Part shown: one piece after another, positions 37,040-52,003 of the stretch
Layout: the number at the start of each line of letters is the position of its first letter
Position numbering within the stretch: the stretch's first letter is position 1
Assembly: GCA_965153355.1 (NCBI GenBank)
Contig: OZ231126.1
Coordinates: forward strand, 21,700,001-21,764,000
DNA: 64,000 bases
Source: Flaccisagitta enflata
Taxonomy: Eukaryota > Chaetognatha > Sagittoidea > Aphragmophora
Direction of reading: 5' to 3'
The notes under the pieces: generated by a model
What the model saw: only the letters and a program-made list of their open reading frames with translations
Told to the model about the DNA's origin: nothing
Databases searched by the model: none
Translations under genes and position numbers: made by a program

Positions 37040-38420
37040 CGCGAATGGCACTGCAGGAAAATGGCTTGAAACACGAAACTGAAATGGGAGAGAGAGGTTG
37101 GAGAGATGGGTGCAAAAGACAGTGCAGGAAAATGGCTTGAAAGATGACACTGAAATGGGAGAGAGAGGTTGGAGAGATGGGTGCAAAAGACAGTGCAGGA
37201 AAATGGCTTGAAAGACGAAGCGGAAATGGGAGGATGGGTTGGGGAAGAGGTGCAAATGGAATTGCAGGAAAATGGCTCGAAAGACGACACTGAAATGGGA
37301 GAGAGAGGTTGGAGAAATGGGTGCAAAAGACATTGCAGGAAAATGGCCTAAAATACGAAGCGGAAATGGGAGGATGGGTTGGAGAAGAGGTGCAAATGGA
37401 ATTGCAGGAAAATGGCTCGAAAGATGACACTGAAATGGGAGAGAGGTCGGAGAAATGGGTGCAAAAGACATTGCAGGAAAATGGCTTAAAATATGAAGCG
37501 GAAATGGGAGGATGGGTTGGAGAAGAGGTGCAAATGGAATTGCAGGAAAATGCCTTGAGAGACGACATTGAAATGATAGAGAGAGAGGTTGGAGAAATGG
37601 GTGCAAAAGACAGTGCAGGAAAATGGCTTGAAAGACGAAGCGGAAATGGGGGGATGGGTTGGAGAAGAGGTGCAAATGGAATTGCAGGAAAATGGCTTGA
37701 AAGACGACACTGAAATGGGAGAGAGAGGTTGGAGAAATGGGTGCAAAAGACAAGGCAGGAAAATGGCTTAAAAGACGAAGCGGAAATGGGAGGATGGGTT
37801 GGAGAAGAGGTGCAAATGGAATTGCAGGAAAATGGCTTGATAGACAACACTGAAATAATAGAGAGAGAGGTTGGGGAAATGGGTGCAAAAGACAGTGCAG
37901 GAAAATGGCGTGAAAGACGAAGCGGAAATTGGAGGATGGGTTGGAGAGGAGGTGCAAATGGAATTGCAGGAAAATGGCTTGAAAGACGACACTGAAATGG
38001 GAGAGAGAGGTTGGAGAAATGGGTACAAAAGGCAGTGCAGGAAAATGGCTTGAAAGACGAAGCGGAAATGGGAGGATGGTTTGGAGAAGAGGTGCAAATG
38101 GAATTGCAGGAAAATGGCTTGAAACACGACACTGAAATGGGAGAGAGAGGTTGGAGAAATGGGTACAAAAGGCAGTGCAGGAAAATGGCTTGAAAGACTA
38201 AATCTAAACAGGAAAAATAGGTTAGAGACATGCATGTATTTGGCACTGCAAATGGGTTGATAGATCAGTGGGATGGGAGAGATGGGTGGAAAGGACATTG
38301 CGGGAAAATGGGTTGAGAGATTAGTGGGAGAGATGGGTGAAGATGCGAGAAATGGGTTGAGAGAATTCCCTAAATCCCCTGAATTACAACGGGGAGTTGA
38401 GAGGGGTTGGAGAGAGGGAT
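37040..38420. repeat. 140-bp tandem satellite (69 + 71 bp half-units)
   Basis: About seven dimeric units, regular from 37181 to 38190, with decayed copies on both sides. Each half contains GTGCAAAAGACAGTGCAGG or GTGCAAATGGAATTGCAGG followed by AAAATGGCTTGAAAGACGA. The unit has almost no stops in any minus-strand frame, and the period is not a multiple of three. This explains the overlapping long frames, the longest running 36612-38246. No known domain; coding is unlikely. Confidence 0.9.
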
Positions 38421-39059
38421 GCAAAAGGGTACGGATGCGACTGTCATGCAAATCAATGGAAGGAGTAAAGTGTTTGAGGGAAATGGCGCAGGAGACATGG
38501 ATAAAATTATACACCCAAATGGCAAAGCAGGACATTGGTATGAAAGAACAAAACAAAGGAATAAAAGGGTTGTTTTGAAACAATACCGCTGATGAACACA
38601 CTAATGGCACTTTTTAAGCACAGAGAAATACAGGTTCGGCAACAGAAGAAAGTAACGGAAAAGCACTGCTAGTGAAACCAGTGAAATCCAAAGAAAGTGA
38701 AGAGGTAAGTTTAGTTGATCAAGTTCATGGGGGTAATGGAAAGAAAAATGTGTTTAGAACAACAAAGTGCAAAATTTTGTACCACAAAAAAATGCTTTAC
38801 ATTCTTTGAAACTTCAAAGCATGAAACAATGATTTTCATTTCATCAGCGTGTATCAGCAATCGATGATGACTATTGAATCAGGCATGACGTGCCAATGTG
38901 AGACGACATTGGCATGGAAACGTGAATGACGACCTGAATAACGAGATCGATCTGAACGACATCGCTCGACGAAAGTCGTAAGAAAAGCACTTGGTGTGAA
39001 GCTTAATGGCATTGCTTAAGAAAGAAGAAGATGGCAAAGTCGATGACGATAATAATGTT
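38421..39059. other. No gene seen
   Basis: Unique DNA. The minus frame entering it is the tail of the satellite frame. Confidence 0.35.
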
Positions 39060-39779
<720 letters not shown>

Positions 39780-39886
39780 GTCCTCTTTTTTGCCCGTTTA
39801 TTTGTCTATTTGTTTGTCTGTTTGTCTGTCTATCTTATTTTCTATTTCTCTCTCTGTCTCTCTCTCTGTGTCTCTGTGTCTCTCTC

Positions 39887-39938
<52 letters not shown>
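39780..39938. repeat. TTTGTC / TCTG / (CT)n compound
   Basis: Imperfect TTTGTCTG units passing into TCTCTG and then pure CT. Confidence 0.85.
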
Positions 39939-39940
<2 letters not shown>

Positions 39941-41328
39941 CTTTAACGGTGCATCCCCTTCAGGTCATTTCCTCTTCTTTCAAAAATTCAAGACGATGCT
40001 TCGGAAAGAGTTGAAAAGAGACCCAATGGGAGATTCTAAATCAAATTATCCACTGCCGGCCTCCTCTTTATTTTTCTTTTCCTTTCTTTCCTTTTCTTTC
40101 TTTTTCTTTTGGTTTTTCTCGTTTTCTTTTTTTTCTTTTTTTTTCCTTCAATTTCTTTCTCCACATCTCGCGTTTTAGTGTCCTTTGTCTTTTCCATGCC
40201 CTTTCTTCTTTTTGTTGTTCTAGTGCTTGATATGATTAACTAGATAGTAGGCAATGCGCAAACACAGTATGAGGACAAGTTCTACATGTATAAGAAAATA
40301 CCAAAAATGATTATTACGTAGACCTTATTGTCTCAAAGTGGGCCACTATTCTACATCACACAATCACAGTAGCGGGACCATATACCAGATTAGCTTGAAA
40401 TGTCTCATAGCGCGGCCAAGTCATTGCTAAGTAACGAAAGGTCTGCCTGAAGTAACGTAGTCCCCTGCATGCACATTCCCATCACGTTCTGGTCCATTAT
40501 GCAGATTTTTTTTCATGACTGCGCCGCTGTCATCCTTCAGTCACGTTCACAAGCCGGCATTTTGAATTTAGAATTTGGACTTTGAACCGAACGACCATCA
40601 TTCTCGCGATAAAACGGCGTTTTTTGCACACTCCCAAGAAGCCATAATGGTTAAAAGACGGAGGATGCGGAAAATAGCGTTTGATCAAGGAAGAGTAAGG
40701 AGCGCCGAAGAAGCTTGTCAGAAAATCTAGTGAGAGGATGAGTAGGAAAGGGAAAGAGAAAAAATAGAGGGTTGACAAATATCTTGGAAAACCAACACAG
40801 GAATAGTTACATGTGAAATGGTGGAATTTTAGGATTCATAAGCATCAAGAACCTAATTTGCATAATGCGTTATTTAGATTTCTGTTTTTTATGGCAAAAA
40901 ATTGAGCTGCACGCAATTGGAATTGAAGCTATATGTATTATTACTGCTCTAGCGGTGTGTCGAGATATAACGAGCACTTTCCTGCAAGAGAAATCATCTT
41001 TAAGTGTTTGTATTGAGAAGTCTAACAATCAGATGATTACAATACATTATAATAACTTCGAAAAAATCGACAAACCGTTGGAATTATAGCTATAGGTAAT
41101 GGATAAATCGTCAACCTGTTCCGATAGGGAGCTGGCGATTGGGTGCGGTTTAACTGGCCAATCGGTCAACTTCGTGTCGACGGGCTGTGGGGCTGTGGCT
41201 TGACTCCGTCTGTCATGAGGCCAAATGTTCGGTAAAATAATGACGTATCAGTGCAAAAAAGCTACGTCGAAAATTAAAGAGGGAAATTTGTGCTCTTTGG
41301 TAGATTTGTATATCGGATCGCGGAGACT
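39939..41328. other. No gene seen
   Basis: Includes a T/C-rich stretch (40060-40200) and unique DNA. A plus frame at 40865-41089 is not recognisable. Confidence 0.35.
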
Positions 41329-41430
41329 TTTAGTCGCGTGCACGCGACTCTATGACCGGCTATGTCGGTCTGTCCCTCTGTCGGTCCCCGTTAGCTTTTC
41401 CATCACTGCCCCTGCCTACAGTGAGACTAA
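41329..41430 (-). mobile_element. HINE-like end, truncated
   Basis: TTTTAGTCGCGTGCACGCGACT hairpin region, then GTCGGTCTGTCC and TGCCCCTGCC. The GGCCTTGTTT end is not found. Confidence 0.55.
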
Positions 41431-42413
41431 TCTTAGCAATTGTTTTCCTTGGAAAATTCCGTGAATGAAAACTGCTGGTGGGGAGTTTTGGAGTGGAGTT
41501 TCGTGGGTAACTGATGGTTTTAGAGACAGTGCTGATGTGGATATGGGAGCGAGAACGTGAGATGTATAGAGGATGTAAGATAGGTCGAGAATGGGCTTGG
41601 AGATGGATTGGGTCGATTTGGATATGAGAGTGAGGATGTGAGATGAATTTGATGCAAATGAACTGCGCCACTTTGACGCTTCTCAAACTCCCGCGGCGCC
41701 ATCTCTAAATTCAGAGCACTTTTCTGGGTTGTTCACGCAAAATTAAATATGCTTGTCGGGTTGTTGGCTTTGGGTTAGTTGGTTTGTTTTTGTTTTATTT
41801 CTTAAACGTTTAGTAGACAAACAATTCATAAATGACCATTCGAGCTTTGTTCATTTCAAAGCCAAATCAACCACGCAGTTCCATGGATGAAATAGGACAT
41901 TTTCAGCATCAACTGTCTCGGCACTCCTCTACCGGCACTTGTCAGCCGGCACTCATTTACATTTGACGCCATCCTGTCGGCAGCCACGCTCATCTTTTTT
42001 TTTTTTCGTTTTTGAAAAATCGGCATTTTTGGCGATCTTTGATACCTGAGTGCGACATGAGATTTTCTCACGTTTTCGTCCTTCGGAATTTTCAATGCGG
42101 ACCAAAAGGAAGATTTGATGAGCACCTCCAACCCACTCTCATATTTCCTTGTTTCCTATGAGAATATGTCGAAATCACTGTCAGCTTACGTTGCTACGTG
42201 ATATCTTTCATTTTCTGATCACTTTAACTCGACATATATACTTATAATGCCGTACTGAGCCGGGTAGGTTGCACACAGTTACACCGCTATAACAGATCCA
42301 AGATTATTGGAAATCCATCTATCATCGATAAAGAATTTAGTCTCTTCATGCACTTTCTTTTATATACTAGCCAGACAGAAGTCCACTTATACTTGTAACA
42401 TATATTCTTTTTT
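41431..42413. other. No gene seen
   Basis: Unique DNA. Minus frames in it are short and without a recognised domain. Confidence 0.35.
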
Positions 42414-42672
42414 GCCACCGTGCAGATAGTGCCACTATCGATGACATCTTGCGTTGCCCATCATCCAACTCGGTCCACCGTGCAGATAGTGCCACTATCT
42501 GCATGGTGAATCGAGTTGGAGGGTGAGCAACACAAGCTTGATGTCACCGGTAGTGGCACTTTCTGCACGGTGGTCCGAGTTGGATGATGAGCAACGCATG
42601 ATGTCACCGTTAGTGCCACTATCAGTGACATCATGCTTGTGTTACTCACTATCCAACTCGGTCCACCGTGCA
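42414..42672. repeat. Nested palindromic array (CCACCGTGCA module)
   Basis: A module running from CCACCGTGCA through AGTGCCACTAT and GCAAC to CCAACTCGG occurs about four times in alternating orientation. It includes the hairpin GCAGATAGTGCCACTATCTGC (42482-42502). ACTCGGTCCACCGTGCA occurs at 42469-42485 and 42657-42673. The whole 260 bp can fold into several alternative cruciforms. Confidence 0.8.
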
Positions 42673-42953
42673 CCTTCAACATTTCCCTCGTTTTATGATT
42701 CTCGGTCGCATTTTTTTTTTCTCCTACGGTTTTTTTTTCGTTTTCCGACTTAATCAAATATTCATAGCGCAAGCAGAATATTTCGTCATAAAAAAATTCA
42801 TTTTGATTTCCGCTTCCAATTTATCCATTTTTAAAGTCCCGTTCGTATTTTCGTTAAAGCGAGATACAGGAAATAAGCAAGGTGTGGTATGAAGGGGGAA
42901 GGTGGAAAGCTTCATAAACATTTGAAAAGCCAGGCGTATATGGCAATTGGCAA

Positions 42954-43318
<365 letters not shown>

Positions 43319-43488
43319 AACTGCTGTTCATCGTTTCTTTTCTTTTTCCGTTGCCTTAGTTGGCCTTTGAATCTTCCTCGCTTTGTTTCTCTTTTCCTTT
43401 CTCTTCTCGCTCTTTTGCTCTCATCTTTCTTCTTTTTCCTTCTTCTCTCATTTTGTTTCCATCTCCATTTTTCACCTCCGACTTCCTC

Positions 43489-43491
<3 letters not shown>

Positions 43492-43527
<36 letters not shown>
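43492..43527. repeat. (GT)n microsatellite
   Basis: About 35 bp of pure GT. Confidence 0.95.
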
Positions 43528-43530
<3 letters not shown>

Positions 43531-43835
43531 TTGTTGTGTTGAAATTAACACCCTTTTTTTTATTGAAGATTTTTTTCTTCAAGCCAATGCCATTTCTAAA
43601 CGAATAAAGCGACAATGTCCAGCAACATTGCATTTGGAGCTTTCAAACGAGATTTTTTTATGGTTTAGGCCCATAGTTAAACAAAAATTAGCATAAAAAG
43701 TGATTCTCTTTTTCTAGCCATGGTTAGTTGTGTCTCTTTCTCTATCGTACTTTTGGTCTGACTCATTTTCTATATCTCTGTCTGTATATCTTTGTCCATA
43801 TGACTGTGTGACTGCGTGGCTGACACTCCCAGTCT
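43528..43835. other. No gene; isolated shared-module word
   Basis: ATGCCATTTCTAAACGAATA at 43587-43606 belongs to the module shared among foldback MITEs. I could not define element ends. Confidence 0.4.
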
Positions 43836-43874
43836 GACTGTCTGTCTCTTTGTCTCTTTGTCTCTTTGTCTCTT

Positions 43875-43930
<56 letters not shown>
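43836..43930. repeat. CTGT / CTTTGT / (CT)n compound
   Basis: Short CTGT and TCTCTTTG units followed by about 60 bp of CT. Confidence 0.9.
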
Positions 43931-43932
<2 letters not shown>

Positions 43933-44860
43933 TGTCTTTCTGCTCCCATTTTCTGGGCTCACATCCAGGTTGTTCTCTTCCAATTCTTCCGCTCTTCCGC
44001 CTCTGTCTTTCCGCCCCATTGATTTCACAACTAATGACATCCTTGGAGAAGCAGTAAACGGAAACAAACAACCCTTGTTTCTCTCTCTCCAACACTGGGA
44101 AAGCAAGGAGACGAAGAAAAAACTATAACAACAAGTAAGGAAAAAGGAAAAAGGAATAGATGTACAAAGTCAAAGGCACGCAAATAACAACAAAAAATGA
44201 CTGCTGGGTGATATAATGGCAAGTGATATTTTTACCCATTCCATTGCAGCATTTTCTCCCTCCTCTTCACACCAAATAGTATTTGTTTAGGATGAGGATG
44301 CAAAAAGAGGCCGAAACTTTATTTTGTAATTTGTAGTGTTTTTGAAACCCAGCCTTAATTCTCCAATCAAACAAGATCAAGTTTTCTAACCGCTATCTGA
44401 CCAAAAAGCCTTCTGAAGAGTCGTTGAAAATTTCAGAGCTAAGGGAAAGGAAAAAAAAATCTCATCAACCACTCGGTCAAAACCATTGAAACAGGTGTAG
44501 CATCGGGTGCTGCAGACGATATCTCGTAACAAATCTCTTCTCACTCAACGTTCTCTTTTTCCCCACTCCCATTTCCTGTTTTTTTTTTTTCTTCTATCAT
44601 CTCTCTCTTTCCTTCAGTTCCCTTTTTGTCTGCCAATTGCGGTTTGCGTAATGTGTTTCCTTGTGTTTCAGATGTGGAACCCCTTTTCCCAGGCGACGCA
44701 TATGTTTTCCCTCCATACTTCTTCCTACCAACTTTATGACTTGTTTCCTCTTTCTTTTCTTCCTTCTTTATTGCTTTTTATTTTCTCTCTCTCGTTTGGC
44801 GTCTCTTTTTTTTTCTGTTTCCCTTTTCCTTCTTTTCACTTTCTGTCGCTCCGCTACTAC
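43931..44860. other. No gene seen
   Basis: Pyrimidine-rich unique DNA. The long plus frame from 44507 owes its length to the following CTGT array. Confidence 0.35.
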
Positions 44861-45559
<699 letters not shown>

Positions 45560-45871
45560 TAGCTTCTGCTTTCACAATTCTTTTTCTGTGCCTCCCTATC
45601 CTCCTTCTCTTTTGACTTCCATTTTCCCTGTAGGAACATCACTTTTCGACTCCTTTTTAACAGCGCTTATGATGGGGAAAAACTAATCTCTCGGTTTGAC
45701 TGTTTTTCTGTCTTCCGTTCTTTCTGTCTGCTCTCTGTTTGTTTGGCTTTTTATCTCTTTCTTATTTCTACTGGCTTTTTCGGTCCATCTTTTATCTACT
45801 GGTTTACCCTTACATCGACTTGCTTGACAATCTAATTGTTTGTCTGTCGTTTTCTCCCTCTCTCCATTTCT

Positions 45872-45872
<1 letters not shown>

Positions 45873-45968
<96 letters not shown>
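45873..45968. repeat. (AAC)n microsatellite
   Basis: About 96 bp of pure AAC, the complement of the GTT arrays elsewhere. Confidence 0.95.
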
Positions 45969-47093
<1,125 letters not shown>

Positions 47094-47262
47094 TCCATAG
47101 ACAGGCAAACAGACAGATCGATGCATAGACAGATCGATGCATAGACAGAAAAAGAGAGCAAGGAGATCGACAAAACTAAAGAGTTAATCAAATGGACAAA
47201 CAGACCAAGGTATAGAAAGACATAAGTACCATTAGAGTGATCAAAAAAGCTAAATGATAGAA

Positions 47263-47407
47263 AAACAAGGCCAAGTATAGGTGCGATGTGTGGATCGTCG
47301 AACGAATGCGTTACCGACAGACAGACCAACCAACCGACCAACCAACCGACCAACCGACCAACCGACGGACACAACCAGTTATAGAGGTGCTTTGTCGCAC
47401 CTAAAAA
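47263..47407 (+). mobile_element. HINE-like element, GGTGCGAC class
   Basis: AAACAAGGCCAAGTATAGG start with AGGTGCGAT. CCAACCGACCAACC tandem units follow, and it ends AGGTGCTTTGTCGCACCT and AAAAA. Confidence 0.8.
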
Positions 47408-47781
47408 GAGGTACAAAAGTGACAACATTGACAATTTGACATCGAGATCGAGAGTTAAAGCAAAAGTAACCGTCAGTAAACGACAGCAGATGTATATTGT
47501 ATATTTACTTTTACCAAAAGATTACGAGTTGACTTTTTTTTGCGTCTAAAAATTTGAAAACACAAGCATCACAACAGCCTGAAAATAAACGTAATAAAAA
47601 AGAAAAATTCAGTTGAGAAAAAAAATCCAATAGCCCCCTCGCTGACAATAAGATTTTCAGTGAGCCTCAAGAGGAAAAAAGCAAGCTTGCAGAAATATTC
47701 TCGGCTATTGTTATCGTATTGCCGTTTTGTCATCGAGAATCGGATAAAAGAGTTAGGGCAAGCATCTAATGGTTTTCAGCT

Positions 47782-48180
47782 TCATACGACAAACATAGCT
47801 GCCATTGTGGGCAGGCAAGTGGGCATTGCAGGCATCGTGGCATCATACAGTTCTTTTACTGGCATGAAAACATGAGAACGGGGAATGAAGCCTTGGTCAA
47901 AGATCTCAATTTGAAATACCAACGTAAAGAGTTTCAGCCACACCCTTAAGTAAGTCCTGTGAACCGGGGAAGACATATCCTTCATCAATGAAACGGCAAC
48001 CCTTTTGCTTGGTCACTCGCTCACTAACCCGCCTTTGCTCGCCTGCATTTCACTAACTTGGTACCCTATCATTTGCATTAATTGGTTAAAAAGTTTGTAA
48101 CCGCCACTCATCTTAGTCTGTATGCTGCCAATAACTAGATCAAAACATATACCAGCCTTGAAGATTGCTTCGATATCAAA
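47782..48180 (-). pseudogene. Possible decayed coding stretch, unrecognised
   Basis: Three consecutive minus-strand pieces look protein-like but lie in different frames: about 48180-48013 (IEAIFKAGICFDLVIGS and onward), 48010-47910 (GCRFIDEGYVFPGS) and 47930-47782 (EIFDQGFIPRSHVFMP). Together they would need frameshifts. No family recognised. It could be a processed or transposon-derived relic. Confidence 0.2.
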
Positions 48181-48182
48181 AT

Positions 48183-48912
<730 letters not shown>

Positions 48913-50673
48913 ATGGAAATTTTTCCCACTTCCTTCTCCGAGAAAGAACGTCTCCTATCACAAATTGAAACTCACATCAGTAAACCATTTTGTTCATCCA
49001 TATGCACATGTGAAAGCAACGATGGAGCATTAGTTGATGAAAATGTATACAAATTTTATCTCGACAGTGACTCAGTCATCAAGGGAATAGACTCAGTTAC
49101 AAAACCAGAAGGGACCGTCATCGAAAAATCTCACACGAATGATTTTCGTTCACCTGCAAACATGGAACAACCCACGACGATCGGCGCAAGCTCAAAGCGA
49201 TTTGTGTGTGGTCAATGTTATTCCTCGTTTTCTTGTAATGAATCGCTGAGCGCCCATAAAAGAATCCACGTTGAAGGAACATTTGTATGTAAAATTTGCT
49301 ACAAGGTCTTTGAAAGTTCTCGCGCTTTAATTTATCACAAAAGAAATCACACAGAAAAAACATTTAAATGTAACGTCTGCCCATTTACTTGTAAATTGAA
49401 AATAGATTTACGTGCACATTCAAGGACTCATTTGGACGAAAAACCATTTCTATGTCACATTTGTAATTTCCCCTTCCGCCAAAATGATAATTTGAAAACT
49501 CACATCAAGACGCAGCATTATGGTGAGAAAAATAAACCATTTCGATGCGATCTTTGTGATTTGGCTTTCAGGACTAAGAGCAACCTGATAGATCACATAA
49601 GGATCCATACTGGCGAAAAGCCTTTTGAATGTCAGCGTTGTCCATACGCTTGTTCAAGGAAGAGTGATCTCTCAAAACATGAAAGGACGCACACTCTTGA
49701 AAAACCTTTCAAGTGTGATTTTTGTCCATTGGCTTGTACAAGTACATCGAATCTAATAACTCACAAGAAGAGGATGCACACCCATCAAAAGCCATTTAGA
49801 TGTGAGCTTTGCCCGTCAACATTTCTTAGCGCAAACCATCTAACGAGACACAGGAAGACACACGCAGGTGAAAAGGAGTATGATCAATCTGCCTCAAAGC
49901 GATTCAAATGTGATCATTGCTCCTCTGCGTATGACACAGAAGGACAATTAAACACGCATATGAGGATCCACACTGGCGAAAAGCCTTATGGATGTGACAT
50001 TTGTGATAAAGCTTTTGTCAGAAAACAATGTTTGACAAAGCATTTGAAAGACCACACGAGCAAAATGTTTAAATGTGAAGTTTGTCCATACTCTCATGCA
50101 TCAAAAACTGCTTTAACGAGACACAAGAAGATCCACGATAAAGAGAAGTCATTCACATGTGATTTATGTCCTGCCGCTTTCTCCCAGAATGGTCAATTGA
50201 AACGACACAAGAGAACCCATACTGGTGAAAAACCATTTTCTTGTGATACTTGCCTATCATTTTTTTCCAGTAAAGCTACTTTAGCTGTACACAAAATGAA
50301 GCACACTGGTAAGAGGTCATACAAATGCAAACTTTGTGCAGATACATTTTTCGAGTTAGGCCACTGAAATGCACACATGAGAATACACACGGGTGAGAAA
50401 CCTTTCAGATGTGAGCTTTGTCCTGCAGCCTTCGCCCAAAGAAGCTCATTGGAAACACATAAACTGACTCACGCAGATGAAAAGCCATTTAAATGCGACG
50501 CTTGCCCATTTGCTTCCAAATACAGGCAACAACTAAAAGCGCACAAAAAATCGACCCACGCCTACTTGAAACCATTCAAATGCGAACTCTGCCCGTGTTC
50601 CTATCAAGCCGCAAATACTCTCGCACTCCACAAAAAGATACATGCCGGTGAAAAGGAAACCGATCTTAGTTAG
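48913..50673 (+). CDS. C2H2 zinc-finger protein, 17 fingers, one in-frame TGA
   Basis: A single open exon starting at ATG 48913 (context ATCAATGG). About 95 residues without a recognised domain come first. C2H2 fingers then run in near-perfect array to the stop at 50671-50673, many joined by HTGEKPF or related linkers. I count 17. At 50365-50367 a TGA replaces one residue of finger 14, between GH and NAHMRIH. All Cys and His ligands of that finger are kept, and the frame resumes at once with three more fingers. Translation would give 484 residues (13 fingers), or about 586 with readthrough. A CGA to TGA transition fits the position. Such arrays act in the nucleus as sequence-specific DNA binders; the target is unknown. 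No KRAB, BTB, SCAN or ZAD domain is seen. It is a different gene from the split one at 11.7-13.8 kb, with shorter, more regular linkers. Confidence 0.85.
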
Positions 50674-50755
50674 CGTGATCGATTCATATGAAAGTTGGAC
50701 AACATCACTACTCAACAACATCTAAAATAATGACAAGAGCCTTTAGAGCTCAAAC

Positions 50756-50990
50756 TGGTGTTTAATCCGGACCCATCACAGCTATCCTTTCAATTTCTGG
50801 AAAAATATTCCCTGTTCAGAAATTTTCACTAGACTTGTCAAAAGTTATGCAGCATTTAGAAAAAGGTCATCAATTTCTGTCTATAAGTGAGGTATGCAGA
50901 ACATAAGAAAACTCTTGATAGATATGGCAGCGCGAAGGAGACCATATCCATCTGGGTACCTTCTCATACTCCTCATATATCATTTATAGG
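50756..50990 (+). mobile_element. Fragment of the F2 interior
   Basis: Similar, in opposite orientation, to 3975-4213 inside the F2 MITE, starting TTTAATCCGGACCC. It includes a coding-like segment that reads in both copies as RYA-x-HKKTLD-x-YG. Confidence 0.5.
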
Positions 50991-51018
50991 TTAGTTTTAC
51001 CCCCAGACTTATTAATAA

Positions 51019-52003
51019 TCAGGCCTGAAATTAGTATTATTTCTAAGCGTGCACGCCGGGCACGCCCCCCAAAATTTTAGCGTGCCCGACAGGAAAACAG
51101 CGTGTCCGGTAAAATAGGTAGTTTTACCATACTTCTAACAACACATTTTTTTTCTGAATCCTTCAAAAGAGATAGAGATAGCTACTAGTAAAATAACTAC
51201 AACGTTCTCTTAATTTTGGAGCGTTTTGATGCATTGTTAAAAAAGATTAGGTTAGGCTAAGCTTAATTTGACTTTATTTGCATGTGTGTAGATAAAGTCA
51301 TGCCTGTCCCTCAGTCGGTTGGTCAGTTGGTCTGTCAGTCGATCGCACTAATGTCAAAACCGCGCAAAACTGCCAATCCTGGCGTCAATCTTTATTCTCG
51401 TAACCTTCCCACTTTCATTCACTTTCATTAACCTTCATTCACTTTCATTCACCTTCATTCACCTTCATTCTCCTTCACTCACATTCTATTTTCATCCATT
51501 CAAGCGTTCATTAAGTATGTTCATTCCTCAAAAACGTTCATTCATACATTCTTAGTCAGCCAGGCATTCATATCGGCCTTTTTTCTCAGTTGAAAAGAGT
51601 AACATTGATTCAACAAATAAGGATGAAATTCCAGTGTCACACTCTTAAACGTCTAAAGGAAAAGACCGAGTTTACGCCAATACTTTTGCCTTGTTATCTA
51701 ACAAAGAATGAAAGAATGAATGAATGAATGAATGAATGAATGAATGAATGAATGATTGAATGAATGAATGAATGAATGATTGAGAGTTTGTGTAAGGATT
51801 TAGAGCAAGAAGGTGAAAAGAAGACTGAGAACGCTCATTTTGCACTTTTTTTCCCTTTTTTCTTGAAAGCATAAGAGATTAAAGAAATAAAAGAAGAGAC
51901 AAGAGCGTGCACGCCGGGCACACAGCTAGCAAAAGCTGCGTGCCCGTCAGCAAAACTGCGTGCACCGGGCACGCGGGCACGCTCTATTTTCAGGCCTGCT
52001 TAT
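51019..52003. mobile_element. GC-rich inverted-repeat element, hAT-like candidate
   Basis: CAGGCCTGAAATTAG at 51021 and its inverse ending CAGGCCTG near 52000 bracket about 980 bp. Next to each end lie GCGTGCACGCCGGGCACG-type GC-rich repeats (51048-51115, 51903-51990). CTTATTAA occurs just outside both ends, compatible with an 8-bp hAT duplication, but with four extra bases on the left. Inside are HINE-like GGTTGGTCAG words (about 51315) and a GAAT array (51716-51780). Confidence 0.55.
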
